Notes: generated by a model not told the origin, from the letters alone. Shown: positions 8,561-17,818, counted from the stretch's first letter. The stretch: DNA of 64,000 nucleotides from Halobellus inordinatus (GCF_024464655.1 NZ_JANHAV010000008.1:62001-126000), one strand, 5' to 3'. Translations and numbers: made by a program.

Positions 8561-9043
8561 CTATTCGACGTCTTCGACCGGCTCGGCGCCGCCGGGCTGG
8601 ACGCCCGTCTCGGTCTCCTCGCCGACGACCCACTTATCGGAGTAGCTCTCGCCGCACGCGCAGTGCGCGTAGGCGTGGATGACGTCGCCGTGGGCGTAGA
8701 GGCCGCCCACTTCCTCGTTTTGCGCCTCCGAGAAGGCGAAGATGAACTCGACCGCGTGGTCCTCATCGTCGCCGTCGGCCGCCGGACACTCGCCGCCGTC
8801 GACCGTCCGAGAGATGTGCCCGCGCTGGTCCATCGCGCCGCGGGCGAACTCCATCGCGTCCATTCCGGTGCCGGCGGCGAACGCGCGCCGGCCGTCGTCG
8901 CCGGGGACGACGAGCACGTAGCCCGAATCGACCGTCTCGCCCATCTTCGGAAGCTTGCCCTGGCTGTCGAGGTACTCGTCGGTGAGAAACAGCGCGACGT
9001 CCTCGTGGCGCTCACCGGCGAGGAAGTCTTCGAGTTGGCTCAT
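8561..9043 (-). CDS. DUF5807-type haloarchaeal protein
   Basis: Protein of 160 residues starting MSQLEDFLAGERHEDVALFLTD when the ATG at 9043 is used; the longer ORF upstream is Arg-rich antisense-like sequence and was cut off. I recall the family as DUF5807, haloarchaeal, function unknown (not searched). Features are a VLVVPGDDGRRAFAAGTGMDAMEFARGAM core and a C-terminal pair of Cys with His (HAYAHCACGESYSDKW) that could bind a metal. It is convergent with the DHH gene and followed upstream by the tiny zinc-ribbon gene on the same strand. Confidence 0.72.
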   Translation of the reverse strand: MSQLEDFLAGERHEDVALFLTDEYLDSQGKLPKMGETVDSGYVLVVPGDDGRRAFAAGTGMDAMEFARGAMDQRGHISRTVDGGECPAADGDDEDHAVEFIFAFSEAQNEEVGGLYAHGDVIHAYAHCACGESYSDKWVVGEETETGVQPGGAEPVEDVE

Positions 9044-9120
9044 AGCGTCGAAAGGCCGTCGAGCGATAAAAGCCGCGTGAAATCCGGTGCCGAGATCGCG
9101 GCGTCGCCCCCACGGTCCTC

Positions 9121-9276
9121 TCAGTGTCTCGTCGCCCGCGCTTCGCGGACGTCGGCCCCGTCGCGGACTTTGTCTTCGCAGTTCGGACAGACGCGTGGGT
9201 GCTCCATTCCGTTCGGCGCGAATACCCGGACGTACTCCGCGGTGACGAACGAGCCGCAGTTCTCGCAATTCGGCAT
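9121..9276 (-). CDS. 51-residue zinc-ribbon protein (DUF7563-like)
   Basis: Very small protein that starts MPNCENCGSFVTAEYVRVF and ends EARATRH. It has two CxxC knuckles (C4/C7 and C30/C33), so a single zinc ribbon is clear. The sequence matches my memory of the haloarchaeal DUF7563 family. Haloarchaea carry many such micro-zinc-finger proteins, some of which affect stress and swarming, but the target here is unknown. An AT-rich segment at 9297-9330 supplies a minus-strand TATA region (CTAAATATT) at the right distance for a short leader. Confidence 0.8.
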   Translation of the reverse strand: MPNCENCGSFVTAEYVRVFAPNGMEHPRVCPNCEDKVRDGADVREARATRH

Positions 9277-9429
9277 CGATCGGAGATTTGTGTTGAATCA
9301 AAATAATATTTAGGGACTAACATATTATACCTGGGAATTTTCGGCCAGCCACTTCGACACGACGGGTCACCCAGCGCAGATCGGAGCCGTCGGCGTATCG
9401 GAGAGAGGGGAGAGTTCTGTCCGACAGTA

Positions 9430-10077
9430 TCAACAGAGGGCGGCGATAGCATCGAGTGATTCGACTTCGTAGGTGGGGTCGGCGACGAGTTCGTACTCCG
9501 TGCGGTGCGGGCGGCGGACGAACGCCGAATCGACGCCCGCGCGGTTCGCGGCCACGATGTCGACGTTGCTGTCGCCGACGTATAGGACGCTCTCGCCGCC
9601 GATCTCCTCGATCGCCGATTCGAGATAGTGCGCCGAGGGCTTCCGGCGGCGGAACCCTTCGACAGACGGCTCACGTCCCGTCGCGAGCGTGAACAGTTCG
9701 TGGAGCTCCCAGTGGTCGACGATGGTCTCGATCGTTTCGTGTTGGTTGTTGCTGACGACGCCGAGCGTCCGGTCGACGTCGTAGAGGGCGTCGACGTCCG
9801 CGTACAGCGTCTTCTCGCCGCGCTCGATAGCCGCTCGCTGGGCTGCCGCGGCGTTGGCTTCGTGCCGCGGCCAGAACGTCTCGTGATCGAGGTCGAAGAG
9901 CGAACACACCGCTCGGATGCGCGAGAGGCCGCCGTGGATGACAGCGTCGACGGCCTCCGTCGTGGGTTCGACGTCGAACTCGGCGAACGCCGCTCGGACT
10001 GCTGCCCGGTGCACGGCTGTCGGGGTCGGACGGGTCAGCACGCCGTCGTTGTCGAAGAGGATCGCGTCGTACGCCAT
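9430..10077 (-). CDS. HAD-superfamily hydrolase
   Basis: Phosphatase-like protein of 215 residues. Motif I DNDGVL has the nucleophile Asp9 and acid Asp11. Motif II fits VVSNNQ, and motif IV fits YVGDSNVDIVAANRAG near the C-terminus. The cap is helical and of type C1, as in phosphoglycolate phosphatase and beta-phosphoglucomutase relatives. The ATG at 10077 begins exactly at the motif I strand; the 16 upstream residues in frame are basic and were not taken. Substrate is not predictable. Cytoplasmic. Confidence 0.88.
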   Translation of the reverse strand: MAYDAILFDNDGVLTRPTPTAVHRAAVRAAFAEFDVEPTTEAVDAVIHGGLSRIRAVCSLFDLDHETFWPRHEANAAAAQRAAIERGEKTLYADVDALYDVDRTLGVVSNNQHETIETIVDHWELHELFTLATGREPSVEGFRRRKPSAHYLESAIEEIGGESVLYVGDSNVDIVAANRAGVDSAFVRRPHRTEYELVADPTYEVESLDAIAALC

Positions 10078-10166
10078 ACGTACCGTCCGAACCGGAGTCT
10101 TCAAACGCTTGCTATGAGTGCTCATTTCGACTCCCGAGCGCTATCGAGACGGCAAGAGTGGCAGAG

Positions 10167-11063
10167 CTATCTCGGGTCGTCGCGGCCACCGTCGGTGCCC
10201 TCGGCGGTGCGGCCGGCGACGCTGTCGTCGCGGCTACCGTCGATGCTGTCGGCGATGCGACCGGCGACGCGGGCGCGATCGAGACCGTCACGTCGGCGCG
10301 CCGCGAACACGTCGGCTGCACTCGCCGCGGCCTGCGGGTCGCGTTCGAAGTCGAGCGCGGGGTAGTCGACGGCCGCGAGCAGCAGCGGTTCGGGGGGTGC
10401 CGACGGAACTCCCTCGGGACCGTCGAGTGGGTCGGGGCCGAGGAGTCGTCGCACGTCGTCGAGACTCCGAGTCCCTGCGGCGACGCTCCGGACGACCGAC
10501 GCCAGTCGGCGGACGAGTTCGCGCGGGAAGCCGCCGGCGTCGACGCGAAGCACCAGGAACTCGCCGTCGCGTTCGACGTGGATAGAGACGTCGCGGACGG
10601 TCCCCCGATCGTCGAGCGTGAGATTGTGGAAGTCGTGCTCGCCGTCGAGTTCCGCCGCAGCAGCCGTCGCGCGTTCGTCGTCGAGGTCGGGGGCGTAGAG
10701 GTCGTAGACGTACTCGCGGCGGGCGGCGTCGTGCGTCGCGTGAAAGTCCGCGGATGCGTCCGCGGCCGCCCACGCTCGGACGCCTGCCGGTAGCGCGCTA
10801 TTCAGCGCTCGCGGCGTACACCACGCGGGACACTCGAACGCGACGGTCTGCGCCAGCGCCGAGACACCGGCGTCCGTGCGGCCGGCCGCCGCGTAGTTCG
10901 TCGGCTTGTCCTGCGCGGCTCGATCGAATACGTCCAGAGCGTCGAGCGCGTCGAAGATGGCGTCCTCGACCGTCGGAACCGAGGGCTGTCGCTGGAAACC
11001 GTGGAACGGACGACCGTCGTAGGCGACTCGGAAAGCACGCACGCGCTCTGCGCGCTCACTCAT
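10167..11063 (-). CDS. truA: tRNA pseudouridine(38-40) synthase
   Basis: Isomerises uridines 38-40 of the tRNA anticodon stem. It has 298 residues with the family motif GRTDAGVSAL (catalytic Asp64), the RRYVY-like RREYVYDLY segment and the FHNLT and RRLASVV motifs of the second half. The last 50 residues (SRDDSVAGRTAEGTDGGRDDPR) are a haloarchaeal acidic tail. ATG 11063 overlaps the upstream Usp stop by eight bases, so the two genes are probably co-transcribed. TruA is normally a single-copy housekeeping gene. Confidence 0.93.
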   Translation of the reverse strand: MSERAERVRAFRVAYDGRPFHGFQRQPSVPTVEDAIFDALDALDVFDRAAQDKPTNYAAAGRTDAGVSALAQTVAFECPAWCTPRALNSALPAGVRAWAAADASADFHATHDAARREYVYDLYAPDLDDERATAAAAELDGEHDFHNLTLDDRGTVRDVSIHVERDGEFLVLRVDAGGFPRELVRRLASVVRSVAAGTRSLDDVRRLLGPDPLDGPEGVPSAPPEPLLLAAVDYPALDFERDPQAAASAADVFAARRRDGLDRARVAGRIADSIDGSRDDSVAGRTAEGTDGGRDDPR

Positions 11064-11592
11064 CCGCAGTGTCGAACTCGTTCGCCGCGTCGGCATCGTC
11101 CGCGGGAGTTTCGACGTCGTGACCGGCGGCATCGCGGTGGGCGGCGTCGGGGGCGTGATAGCTGCTGTCGTCGCCGCGAAGCACTAAGACGGGGATCGTC
11201 GCGAGTCTGAGCACGCGCTCGGTCGTACTCCCGAGGAGGTAGCGTTGGAGGCCGTGACGGCCGTGGCTGCCCATCACGACGAGGTCCGCGTCGACGGCGT
11301 CGATCTGATCGAGGATCGCCTGGTACGGTGAATCGCGGCGAACGACAGTCGCGACGTCGACGTCGGCCTCGCGAGCACGATCGGCGACGGCTTCGACGTG
11401 GCGTTCGGCCTCCGCTTCGTATCCGTCGAGCAACGCCTCGGTGTCGAGTCCGGCAGCCGAGAGGCGCGGGACGTCGACGACCGAGAGGACAGAGAGCGTC
11501 GCCTCGGTGTCCCGTGCCATCTCAATCGCACGGTCGGCCGCCGCGTCGCTCGGGGCACTCCCGTCGACGGGGACGAGGATCGTGTCGTACAT
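11056..11592 (-). CDS. Universal stress protein with acidic tail
   Basis: Usp of 178 residues. It has the MYDTILVPVDGS start and the complete ATP loop GSHGRHGLQRYLLGS, followed by TERVLRLATIPVLVL. About 35 residues after the Usp fold are disordered (DDSSYHAPDAAH...EFDTADE). The gene lies directly upstream of truA with an eight-base overlap. Its own upstream region carries an AT-rich TATA-like stretch (TTTTATCTC on the minus strand) near 11614-11622. Confidence 0.9.
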   Translation of the reverse strand: MYDTILVPVDGSAPSDAAADRAIEMARDTEATLSVLSVVDVPRLSAAGLDTEALLDGYEAEAERHVEAVADRAREADVDVATVVRRDSPYQAILDQIDAVDADLVVMGSHGRHGLQRYLLGSTTERVLRLATIPVLVLRGDDSSYHAPDAAHRDAAGHDVETPADDADAANEFDTADE

Positions 11593-11671
11593 ACCACATA
11601 GACGCGCCAGGAGAGATAAAATTCCACCGCGTGAGCGGATCGCGTAGTCGAGAGGAAACGCGAAGTAGGTA

Positions 11672-12967
11672 TCAGACGAGGTCGTCGTAGGTCGGCGACG
11701 CGCGGTCGCCGGGGAAAGAGTCGACTGGAGCGGTCGTCTGCTCGCCGGAGCCCATATCTTTCACCGTCACCTCGCCGTTCGCGAGGTCCTGTTCGCCGAC
11801 GATAACGACCGTCTCGGCGTTGATTCCGTCGGCGTAGCCCATCTGCGCGCCGAAACTCCGATCGGAGACGTCGACTTCGACGACGTTGCCCGCCGCGCGG
11901 AGGTCGCGGGCGATCCGCGAAGCCACCTCGCGGGTGTCGCCGACGGTCAGGACGTAGTAGTCGGTCGCGAGCGCCTCGTCGGGCCAGACGCCGGCGCGCT
12001 GACAGAGCAGCGAGAGCGGGGCGAGTCCGGGGGCGACGCCGACCGCCGGGGTGGGCTGGCCGCCGAAGCTCTCGATGAGGTCGTCGTAGCGACCGCCGCC
12101 GAAGACGGATCGGGAAATCTCGCCCGTCGAGTCGAAGCATTCGAAGACGACGCCCGTGTAGTAATCGAGACCGCGGGCCGTCGTCAGCGACACCTCGCAG
12201 AACTCCCGCGCGCCGAAGTCCTCGGCGGCCGCGAGGACGTTCCGGAGGTTCTCGACGGCGGCTTCGACGTCGTCGCCGCCGAACGCCGCGATCTCGTCGA
12301 GGTCGCCCGTCGCGACCAGGTCGTCGAACTCCTCGGCCTGTTCGTAGGAGAGGCCGGCGTCCGAGAGCAGCCCGAGGTATTCGGTCTCCTCGACTTTCGC
12401 GCGCTTGTCGACCGCGCGGATCGCAGCGCGGGTGTCGACGTCGGCGTCGAACGTCTCGAGGAGGCCGCCGAGGATGTCGCGGTGGGAGACGCGGAACTCG
12501 AAGTCCTCGCCGGTCAGGCCGAGATCGGTGAGCGCGTCGGCGGCGAACGCCAGCACCTCCGCGTCGGCTTCGGGGGCCGAAGAGCCGAAGATGTCGACGT
12601 TCGTCTGGTAGAACTCTCTGAACCGCCCCTGCTGGACCTGCTCGAAGCGCCAGAACGGCCGCGTCGAGTACCACTTGATCGGCTTCGAGAGTTCCTGTTG
12701 CTTGGCGACGACCATCCGCGCGACCGTCGGCGTCAGCTCCGGCGTCAGCGACACCCCGCGGCCGCCTTTGTCCTCGAAGGCGTACAGTTCCTCGACGATC
12801 TCCTCGCCGCTCTTGTCGACGTACATCTGCGTGCGTTCGAGCGCTGGCGTCGAGATCTCGCGGAAGCCGTACCGGGCGGCGGCGTCCTCGAGCGTGTCGA
12901 CGACCTGCCGCCGGGCGGCCATCTTCTCGGGGTAGAAGTCCCGAAAGCCCTTGAGTCGGTCGTACAT
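11672..12967 (-). CDS. hisS: Histidyl-tRNA synthetase
   Basis: Class II synthetase charging tRNA-His, 431 residues, the usual length. Visible are the N-terminal KGFRDFYPEKM motif, class II motif 2 (RPFWRFEQVQQGRFREF), the histidine-specific LTTARGLDYYTG loop and the anticodon-binding domain after about residue 330. ATG 12967 (MYDRLKGF) is right for the family; the extra 150 upstream residues in the same open frame lie antisense to the transporter gene and are rejected. Upstream on the same strand is the EamA transporter, with 76 bases between. Confidence 0.96.
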   Translation of the reverse strand: MYDRLKGFRDFYPEKMAARRQVVDTLEDAAARYGFREISTPALERTQMYVDKSGEEIVEELYAFEDKGGRGVSLTPELTPTVARMVVAKQQELSKPIKWYSTRPFWRFEQVQQGRFREFYQTNVDIFGSSAPEADAEVLAFAADALTDLGLTGEDFEFRVSHRDILGGLLETFDADVDTRAAIRAVDKRAKVEETEYLGLLSDAGLSYEQAEEFDDLVATGDLDEIAAFGGDDVEAAVENLRNVLAAAEDFGAREFCEVSLTTARGLDYYTGVVFECFDSTGEISRSVFGGGRYDDLIESFGGQPTPAVGVAPGLAPLSLLCQRAGVWPDEALATDYYVLTVGDTREVASRIARDLRAAGNVVEVDVSDRSFGAQMGYADGINAETVVIVGEQDLANGEVTVKDMGSGEQTTAPVDSFPGDRASPTYDDLV

Positions 12968-13043
12968 ACCGCGGGTTTCGGCGGTGTCGCGCTTGAAACT
13001 GTTGAAGGCGCGTAGGGAGGTGCCGCCGCTCCAAGCCGTCACG

Positions 13044-13925
13044 TCAGGCCGCGATGAGGCCGACGCCGACCACGGCGAGCGCGGCCGCGACGAGTCGAGT
13101 GCGGAAGGCGTCCTCCCGGAGGAGAACACCGCCGAGAAGCACCGCGACGACCGCCTGCGTGTTGATGATCGGCGACGCGATCGACGCCGGCACGGTCGAA
13201 AGCGCAAGCGACGTGATGTGCTCGCCGAGCGCGACGCCGCCACCCGCGAGCAGGAACTTCGGCAGCGCATCGCGGATCGGGACCCACTCGCGGACCGCAA
13301 GCGGGAGCACAGCCACGAGGACGCCGCCGAGCACCGTCGGGACCCACAGTTCCAGCGGCAGGGCGAGTTCCTGAAGCGCCACCCGCTTGCCGACGTCGCT
13401 GAGAGCGAAACAGGCCGCACTCAGGAGACCGAACTGGGCCGCCCGCGAGGAGGCCGCTTTCCGAATCGGGTCCAAGAGCGAGCCGGTGCGGTAGTTCGCC
13501 ACGTACACCGCGAGCGTCGCGACGACGACGCCCGTGACCTGTAGCGGCGTGAGTCGCTGCTGGAGGAAGACCACCTCGATCGGCAGGACGAACACGGGGA
13601 CGATCTTGCTAATCGGTGCGACGTAGGAGACCTCACCCGCATCGAGCGCCCGCAGGAAGATCAGAAAGGCCGCCGCGGTCGCGAGAATCGTCCCGAGGAC
13701 GATCGCGCCCTCGTGCAAATTGAACGACGCGATCGAGGGCACAGTAGCGGGGTCGGTGCGGCGAACCGTGAGCGGGAGATACCACGCGACGGCCGCGGCG
13801 TTGATACCGACCGTCAGGACCGTGCCGGGGTACTCCCCGAAGTACTGCTTGAGGGCGAAGATGTACGTCCCCCAGACGAGGGCAGCAGCCAGGGAGTAGC
13901 CGATGCCGGGAGAGAGCGAGAACAC
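13044..13925 (-). CDS. EamA/DMT-family permease
   Basis: Membrane transporter of 293 residues with about ten transmembrane helices in two EamA repeats (roughly 5-140 and 160-293). The first repeat starts GIGYSLAAALVWGTYIFALKQ, the typical WG motif of the drug/metabolite superfamily. The second ends in VVAVLLGGVLLREDAFRTRLVAAALAVVGVGLI. The start is GTG at 13925. Substrate is unknown; members export amino acids, nucleotide sugars or other metabolites. No partner gene nearby gives a hint. Confidence 0.85.
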   Translation of the reverse strand: MFSLSPGIGYSLAAALVWGTYIFALKQYFGEYPGTVLTVGINAAAVAWYLPLTVRRTDPATVPSIASFNLHEGAIVLGTILATAAAFLIFLRALDAGEVSYVAPISKIVPVFVLPIEVVFLQQRLTPLQVTGVVVATLAVYVANYRTGSLLDPIRKAASSRAAQFGLLSAACFALSDVGKRVALQELALPLELWVPTVLGGVLVAVLPLAVREWVPIRDALPKFLLAGGGVALGEHITSLALSTVPASIASPIINTQAVVAVLLGGVLLREDAFRTRLVAAALAVVGVGLIAA

Positions 13926-13985
13926 GTCTCGACGTGGCCGTCATCGGGAGAAATGTGTTCGGATTCCGGCCGGGAGCGTCCCGGG

Positions 13986-14585
13986 CTACCCGTCCTCACG
14001 GAGTCCGCGGACGTACGACTGAGTGTGGTCGGGGAAGACCGAGTCGACGGCCGAGTGGCCGTGCTCGGCGGCGATCAGCGCCCGAAGTTCGGCTTCGTAA
14101 TCGCCCTTCGGGATCGTTTCTGACGGCCCCGTCTCGACGGCCAGCGTCTCCTCGACCACGCGGTCGATAGCGCGCCGTCCCAGTCCGGAGAGCGGCGAGA
14201 GGTAGTCGACCCCGTGTCGGTCTTCGAGGCTCTGCGCCTGCGCGCGCGAGATCGTCGGAACGCGGTCGTCGCGACGCGTCCCGTCGGCGACGGCGTCGAC
14301 GTCGAGTTCGGCGACCCGTTCGAGAGCGTGCTCGTGCACCCGCTGGATACCGTTCCGCGGGTAGCCGTCCTCGAGCATCTGCGCCGTCGCTTCCTCGGCG
14401 ACCGACCGATCCAGGTCGACGACCTCGAAGGGATAGCCGAGCCGGTCGGCGGCGGCTTCGGCGTGTTCCCAGTCGTCGGTAGCGCCGAAACAGCCGGTGA
14501 CGAGCGTCACGTCGTAAAAGGAATCGAGAAACAGCGCGGCGAGCGTGGAGTCTTTCCCGCCGCTGTAGAGGAGCGCGAGGTCCAC
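13986..14585 (-). CDS. PP-loop ATP pyrophosphatase-family protein
   Basis: Adenylating enzyme-like protein of 199 residues with the PP-loop SGGKDST at residues 8-14, a nucleotide-binding strand (DVTLVTGCFG) and ADGTRRDDRVP, which resembles substrate loops of tRNA thiolases. I recall a haloarchaeal family, formerly labelled alpha hydrolase or DUF7411. It begins with GTG at 14585, seven bases after the PDCD5 stop, and so is part of the rps19e-PDCD5-PP-loop operon. This translation-linked setting fits a tRNA or protein modification role, but the substrate is not shown. Confidence 0.8.
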   Translation of the reverse strand: MDLALLYSGGKDSTLAALFLDSFYDVTLVTGCFGATDDWEHAEAAADRLGYPFEVVDLDRSVAEEATAQMLEDGYPRNGIQRVHEHALERVAELDVDAVADGTRRDDRVPTISRAQAQSLEDRHGVDYLSPLSGLGRRAIDRVVEETLAVETGPSETIPKGDYEAELRALIAAEHGHSAVDSVFPDHTQSYVRGLREDG

Positions 14586-14592
14586 GAGTCCG

Positions 14593-14955
14593 CTACCGCC
14601 GGCGGATGTCGAAGCTCTTCGATTCGGGCTGGAGTTCCCGGAGCAGGTCTCGCATCTGATCCTCGTCGATGCGGTCCTGAATGCGGCCGCTCTGTGCGAG
14701 CGCGACGATCTGTTTCTTCACCGACTCGGCGAAGTCGGGTTTCGACATCTCGACGGCGTTCAGACGCTGTCGCGCCCCGTCGGTGAGATACTGCTTCAGC
14801 ATCGCCTCCTGCTGGGCCTCGGCCCGTTCGCGCGCGGCGTCCTGTGCGGCCTCGTTGGCCTGCCCGCCCTGCTGACCCTCAGCCTGGTCGCGGAGCTCCT
14901 GCATCTTCTTTTCGCGCAGTTCCTCCAGTCGGTCGTCGTCGGGGTTTCCACTCAT
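14593..14955 (-). CDS. PDCD5-family DNA-binding protein
   Basis: Archaeal PDCD5/TFAR19 homologue of 120 residues. The N-terminus is a charged helix ([21 protein letters not shown]). The three-helix core spans about 50-115 and has the conserved [37 protein letters not shown] region (split here by several helices). The gene regularly sits after rps19e in archaea, as here. It may bind nucleic acid; the exact role in archaea is unsettled. Confidence 0.93.
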   Translation of the reverse strand: MSGNPDDDRLEELREKKMQELRDQAEGQQGGQANEAAQDAARERAEAQQEAMLKQYLTDGARQRLNAVEMSKPDFAESVKKQIVALAQSGRIQDRIDEDQMRDLLRELQPESKSFDIRRR

Positions 14956-15022
14956 CGCCTTACGATTCCGTCGCGGCGCTAAAAACGGTTACGTCGTTCG
15001 GCCTCGACAGTCGTGGGCGAAA

Positions 15023-15478
15023 TTACGCGTAGCGTTCGAGTTCCGGGCGGTCGAGCTCTTCGAGCACGTCGGAGGCGGCGTTGTCGAGGAAGCTCTGACC
15101 CTCGCTGGTGATGCGGCGGCCCTGGCCCTTCGCGGTCTCGACGAGGTCCTCGTCTTCGAGCTGCTGGAGGATTTTCCGGATGATCTTCTTGCTGCCGTTG
15201 CCAGAGCTGTTGCCGGAGACGCGGTAGCGGTTCGAGCCGCGCTTGCGGCCGCCGTACTCCGTCGCGAGGCGGTCGACGCCGATCGGACCCTCTTTGGCGA
15301 CCTTGCGGAGGAGCGACGCGGCGCGGACGTGCCAGAAGTCGTCCTGCTGCGGCGGGAGCTCGCGGGTCTGGCCGGTCTTGGCGTACTCGATCCAGTCAGG
15401 CTCCTCGATTCGATCCGAGAGGCGGTCGGCGACGTCCTCGATGAGGGCGTCGGCCGGAACGTCGTAGACACTTACCAT
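15023..15478 (-). CDS. rps19e: 30S ribosomal protein S19e
   Basis: Archaeal/eukaryotic-type small-subunit protein of 151 residues starting MVSVYDVPADALIEDVADRL, with the family segments DFWHVRAASLLRKV, YGGRKRGSNRYRVSGNSSGNGSK and the final ITSEGQSFLDN. It aids 40S/30S assembly. ATG 15478 was chosen over one three codons upstream because the TATA box at 15502-15509 lies about 27 bases away, giving a leaderless mRNA. It heads the operon with PDCD5 and the PP-loop protein. Confidence 0.95.
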   Translation of the reverse strand: MVSVYDVPADALIEDVADRLSDRIEEPDWIEYAKTGQTRELPPQQDDFWHVRAASLLRKVAKEGPIGVDRLATEYGGRKRGSNRYRVSGNSSGNGSKKIIRKILQQLEDEDLVETAKGQGRRITSEGQSFLDNAASDVLEELDRPELERYA

Positions 15479-15501
15479 AGGGATCAATTCCCGACGGCGT
15501 C

Positions 15502-15509
15502 GTTTAAAG
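15502..15509 (-). promoter_or_regulatory. TATA box of the rps19e operon
   Basis: CTTTAAAC on the minus strand, centred about 27 bases before the ATG at 15478. The spacing predicts transcription starting at or next to the start codon. Confidence 0.6.
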
Positions 15510-15702
15510 CCATCGTATCGGGTCTACAGCCCGTGAGACGGAACCTCACTGCTGTGAGCCCGCAGACTGTCGGACACGAGTCCGTGGAGTCGTCGTCGCT
15601 CCGAGTCTCGGAATCTATCGAAGCAGTCGCGTCTGTCAGTCTCGTACTGTCGGGCAGAACTATGTGAAGCGTATCGGCACCCCGCAGGGGCCATAATCCC
15701 TA

Positions 15703-16749
15703 TCAGCTATCGGCTCCGATGCCGATTCCGCTCCCGATCCAGGCCACGACGACGCCGCCGAGTACGGTCGGAATCCAGTAGACGGCCCCGCGGAAGATGA
15801 CGACGGCCGCGACCGCGATCGGTTCGGTCACCTGCGGAAGCGGCGCGGCGAGCAGCAGCACCACGAGCACGGTCTCGATGCCGCCAGCACCGCCGGGTAG
15901 CGGCGTCACGCCCGCGATCGCCGCGATCGGGACGACGATGAGCGCGATCGAGAGGCGGACGTCGACGCCGATCGCGCCGAACGCCAGCCAGAGGGCGACC
16001 ATCTGACAGAGCCAGCCAGTCGCCGATGCACCGAGCGCCAGTGCGAGTCCGCGAGGGTTGGAGGCGACGCGCTCGATCGCCCGGAAGAAGCCGTTGATGC
16101 GGCGTTCGATGCCCTCGGGCGTCGGCACGGGAACGCGCGGAATCCAGTCTGCGATCGACCGGATGACTGGTGTCAGCGCGTCGACGACGCGGGATTCGAG
16201 ACGGTAGCGACGCTTCCAGCCGACGTAGACGAGCGTGGGCACCGCCAGCGCGAGCACGACGACCGCCCCGAACGCCAAGAGGAGGTTCTCGTTGGAACCG
16301 AGTGCGACCTCCGTGGCGAAGTAGCCCGCCCCGACGAGCGCGATGGTGATCGACGGGACGAAGTTGAGCGTGTCGACGCTGGCGATGGCGGCGAGGCTCC
16401 GTTCGTACTCCGCGTCGGCCGCCTGCGAGATGAGATACGCCGTCACGGGTTCGCCGCCGGCCTGGCCGAACGGCGTGACGTTGTTAGAGAAGGTCGCGCC
16501 TGCGAAGACGAGAAACGACGTGAAATACGACAGATCGACGCCGAGGACGTCGAGGACGGTGTTCAGCGCGAGGCTCCAGGCACCGAGCCACGCGAAGATG
16601 GCGAGAACGACCAGCGCGACGTAGCCGAGATCGGCCATCCCCAGCGTATTGAGCAGGTCGTCGACGCCGGCGAAGTAAAACAGGAGTGCGAAAACGCCCA
16701 CGGTCGCGAGGAACCCGAGAATCGTGGCTCGAACGTTCTCGCGGGCCAT
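15703..16749 (-). CDS. Flippase-like integral membrane protein (LPG synthase TM / UPF0104)
   Basis: Membrane protein of 348 residues with about eight transmembrane helices, related to the membrane half of lysylphosphatidylglycerol synthase (MprF) and archaeal UPF0104 proteins. Typical segments are SNNVTPFGQAGGEPVTAYL (residues ~90-110), the long mid loop, and the conserved PLPGGAGGIETVL region near 290-305. It lacks the aminoacyl-transferase domain, so it probably flips lipids or lipid-linked sugars. Start ATG 16749; an alternative nine codons upstream (16776) is equally open. It is divergent from thiL. Confidence 0.83.
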   Translation of the reverse strand: MARENVRATILGFLATVGVFALLFYFAGVDDLLNTLGMADLGYVALVVLAIFAWLGAWSLALNTVLDVLGVDLSYFTSFLVFAGATFSNNVTPFGQAGGEPVTAYLISQAADAEYERSLAAIASVDTLNFVPSITIALVGAGYFATEVALGSNENLLLAFGAVVVLALAVPTLVYVGWKRRYRLESRVVDALTPVIRSIADWIPRVPVPTPEGIERRINGFFRAIERVASNPRGLALALGASATGWLCQMVALWLAFGAIGVDVRLSIALIVVPIAAIAGVTPLPGGAGGIETVLVVLLLAAPLPQVTEPIAVAAVVIFRGAVYWIPTVLGGVVVAWIGSGIGIGADS

Positions 16750-16890
16750 ATGTTGCTCGTCGGCGCTTCCGGGCATCAAGCCATCGAAACACCCGACGGT
16801 GTGGGAGTCGTTCACGGGCGTGGGTGCCGGGGACACTCGCCACCGACAGCGTGACGTCGGGTTTTTGCCCACCCGGGGCGGACACCCCTT

Positions 16891-17763
16891 ATGGACGAAC
16901 GTTCGGCGCTCCGGCGGCTCGCGGCTTCGCTCCCGGCCGCTGGCGACGACGCCGCCGTCGTCGACGGACTCGTCGTGACGACGGATATGCTCCACGAGTC
17001 GACGGACTTCCCGGCCGGGACGACCCGCTACACAGCGGGCTGGCGCGCGGTCGGCGCGTCGCTCTCGGACGTGGCCGCGATGGGCGCGTCCGCGACCGCC
17101 GCGGTCGCCGCCTACGCCGCGCCGACGCTCGACGAAGCGGAACTCGACGCGTTTCTCGACGGTGCAGTGGACGTCTGTGAGGCCGTCGACGCCGAATACG
17201 TCGGCGGTGACCTCGACACCACGAGCGAGTTTACGGTCGCGACGACGGCGCTCGGCGAGACGGACGCTCCGGTACTGCGCTCCGGTGCGGCTCCCGGCGA
17301 GGTCGTCTGTGTGACTGGCGCGCTCGGACGGACCGCCGCTTCCCTCCGGGCGTTCGCCGCCGGCGACACTGAACGCGGGAACGAGCTGTTTCAGTTCACA
17401 CCCCGCGTCGCGGCCGGCGTCGCGCTCGCTCCCCACGTGACGGCGATGATGGACTCCTCGGACGGCCTCGCCCGCTCGCTACACCAACTCGCGGAGGCCT
17501 CGGGGGTCGGATTCGAGGTCTCCTCGGAGGAGGTCCCCGTCCACGACGCGGTCGAGGAGTACGCCGTGGACGCGGCTGATAGATGGGAGATGACGACGAC
17601 CGTGGGCGAGGATTTCGAACTCGTCTGTACGTTGCCGGCCGAAGCCGTCGACGCTGCGGAGGCAGGGTCGCCCGTACCCCTCACCGTCGTCGGCGACGTC
17701 ACCGAGGACGGGGTCCTCGTCGACGGCGAACTGCTGGCCGATGAGGGCTACACCCACGGGTGA
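16891..17763 (+). CDS. thiL: Thiamine-monophosphate kinase
   Basis: Phosphorylates thiamine monophosphate to the pyrophosphate cofactor, using ATP. The 290 residues contain the AIRS/ThiL fold motifs: AAGDDAAVVDG near residues 16-26, TTDMLHESTDF, the WRAVGASLSDVAAMGA helix, YVGGDLDTT and MMDSSDGLARSL. ATG 16891 is preceded by a compact promoter with a T-run at about 16861. I see no TPP riboswitch. It is convergent with the membrane protease gene. The rest of thiamine synthesis is not in the window. Confidence 0.94.
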   Translation: MDERSALRRLAASLPAAGDDAAVVDGLVVTTDMLHESTDFPAGTTRYTAGWRAVGASLSDVAAMGASATAAVAAYAAPTLDEAELDAFLDGAVDVCEAVDAEYVGGDLDTTSEFTVATTALGETDAPVLRSGAAPGEVVCVTGALGRTAASLRAFAAGDTERGNELFQFTPRVAAGVALAPHVTAMMDSSDGLARSLHQLAEASGVGFEVSSEEVPVHDAVEEYAVDAADRWEMTTTVGEDFELVCTLPAEAVDAAEAGSPVPLTVVGDVTEDGVLVDGELLADEGYTHG

Positions 17764-17818
17764 ACGCGTCGGGTTCTCGGCGGAGCCCCGATTCTCGCTC
17801 GATCAGACCACGATAAGA

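Noticed and set aside
11672-13420. hisS extended upstream to 582 residues
   Set aside because: The extra residues are antisense to the EamA gene, and HisRS normally starts at MYDRLKGF.
16750-16890. Thiamine riboswitch before thiL
   Set aside because: The spacer is short, GC-rich and lacks the conserved TPP-binding segments.
15703-17436. Flippase-like gene extended to 577 residues
   Set aside because: The extension is antisense to thiL and Arg-rich; membrane homology begins after ATG 16749.
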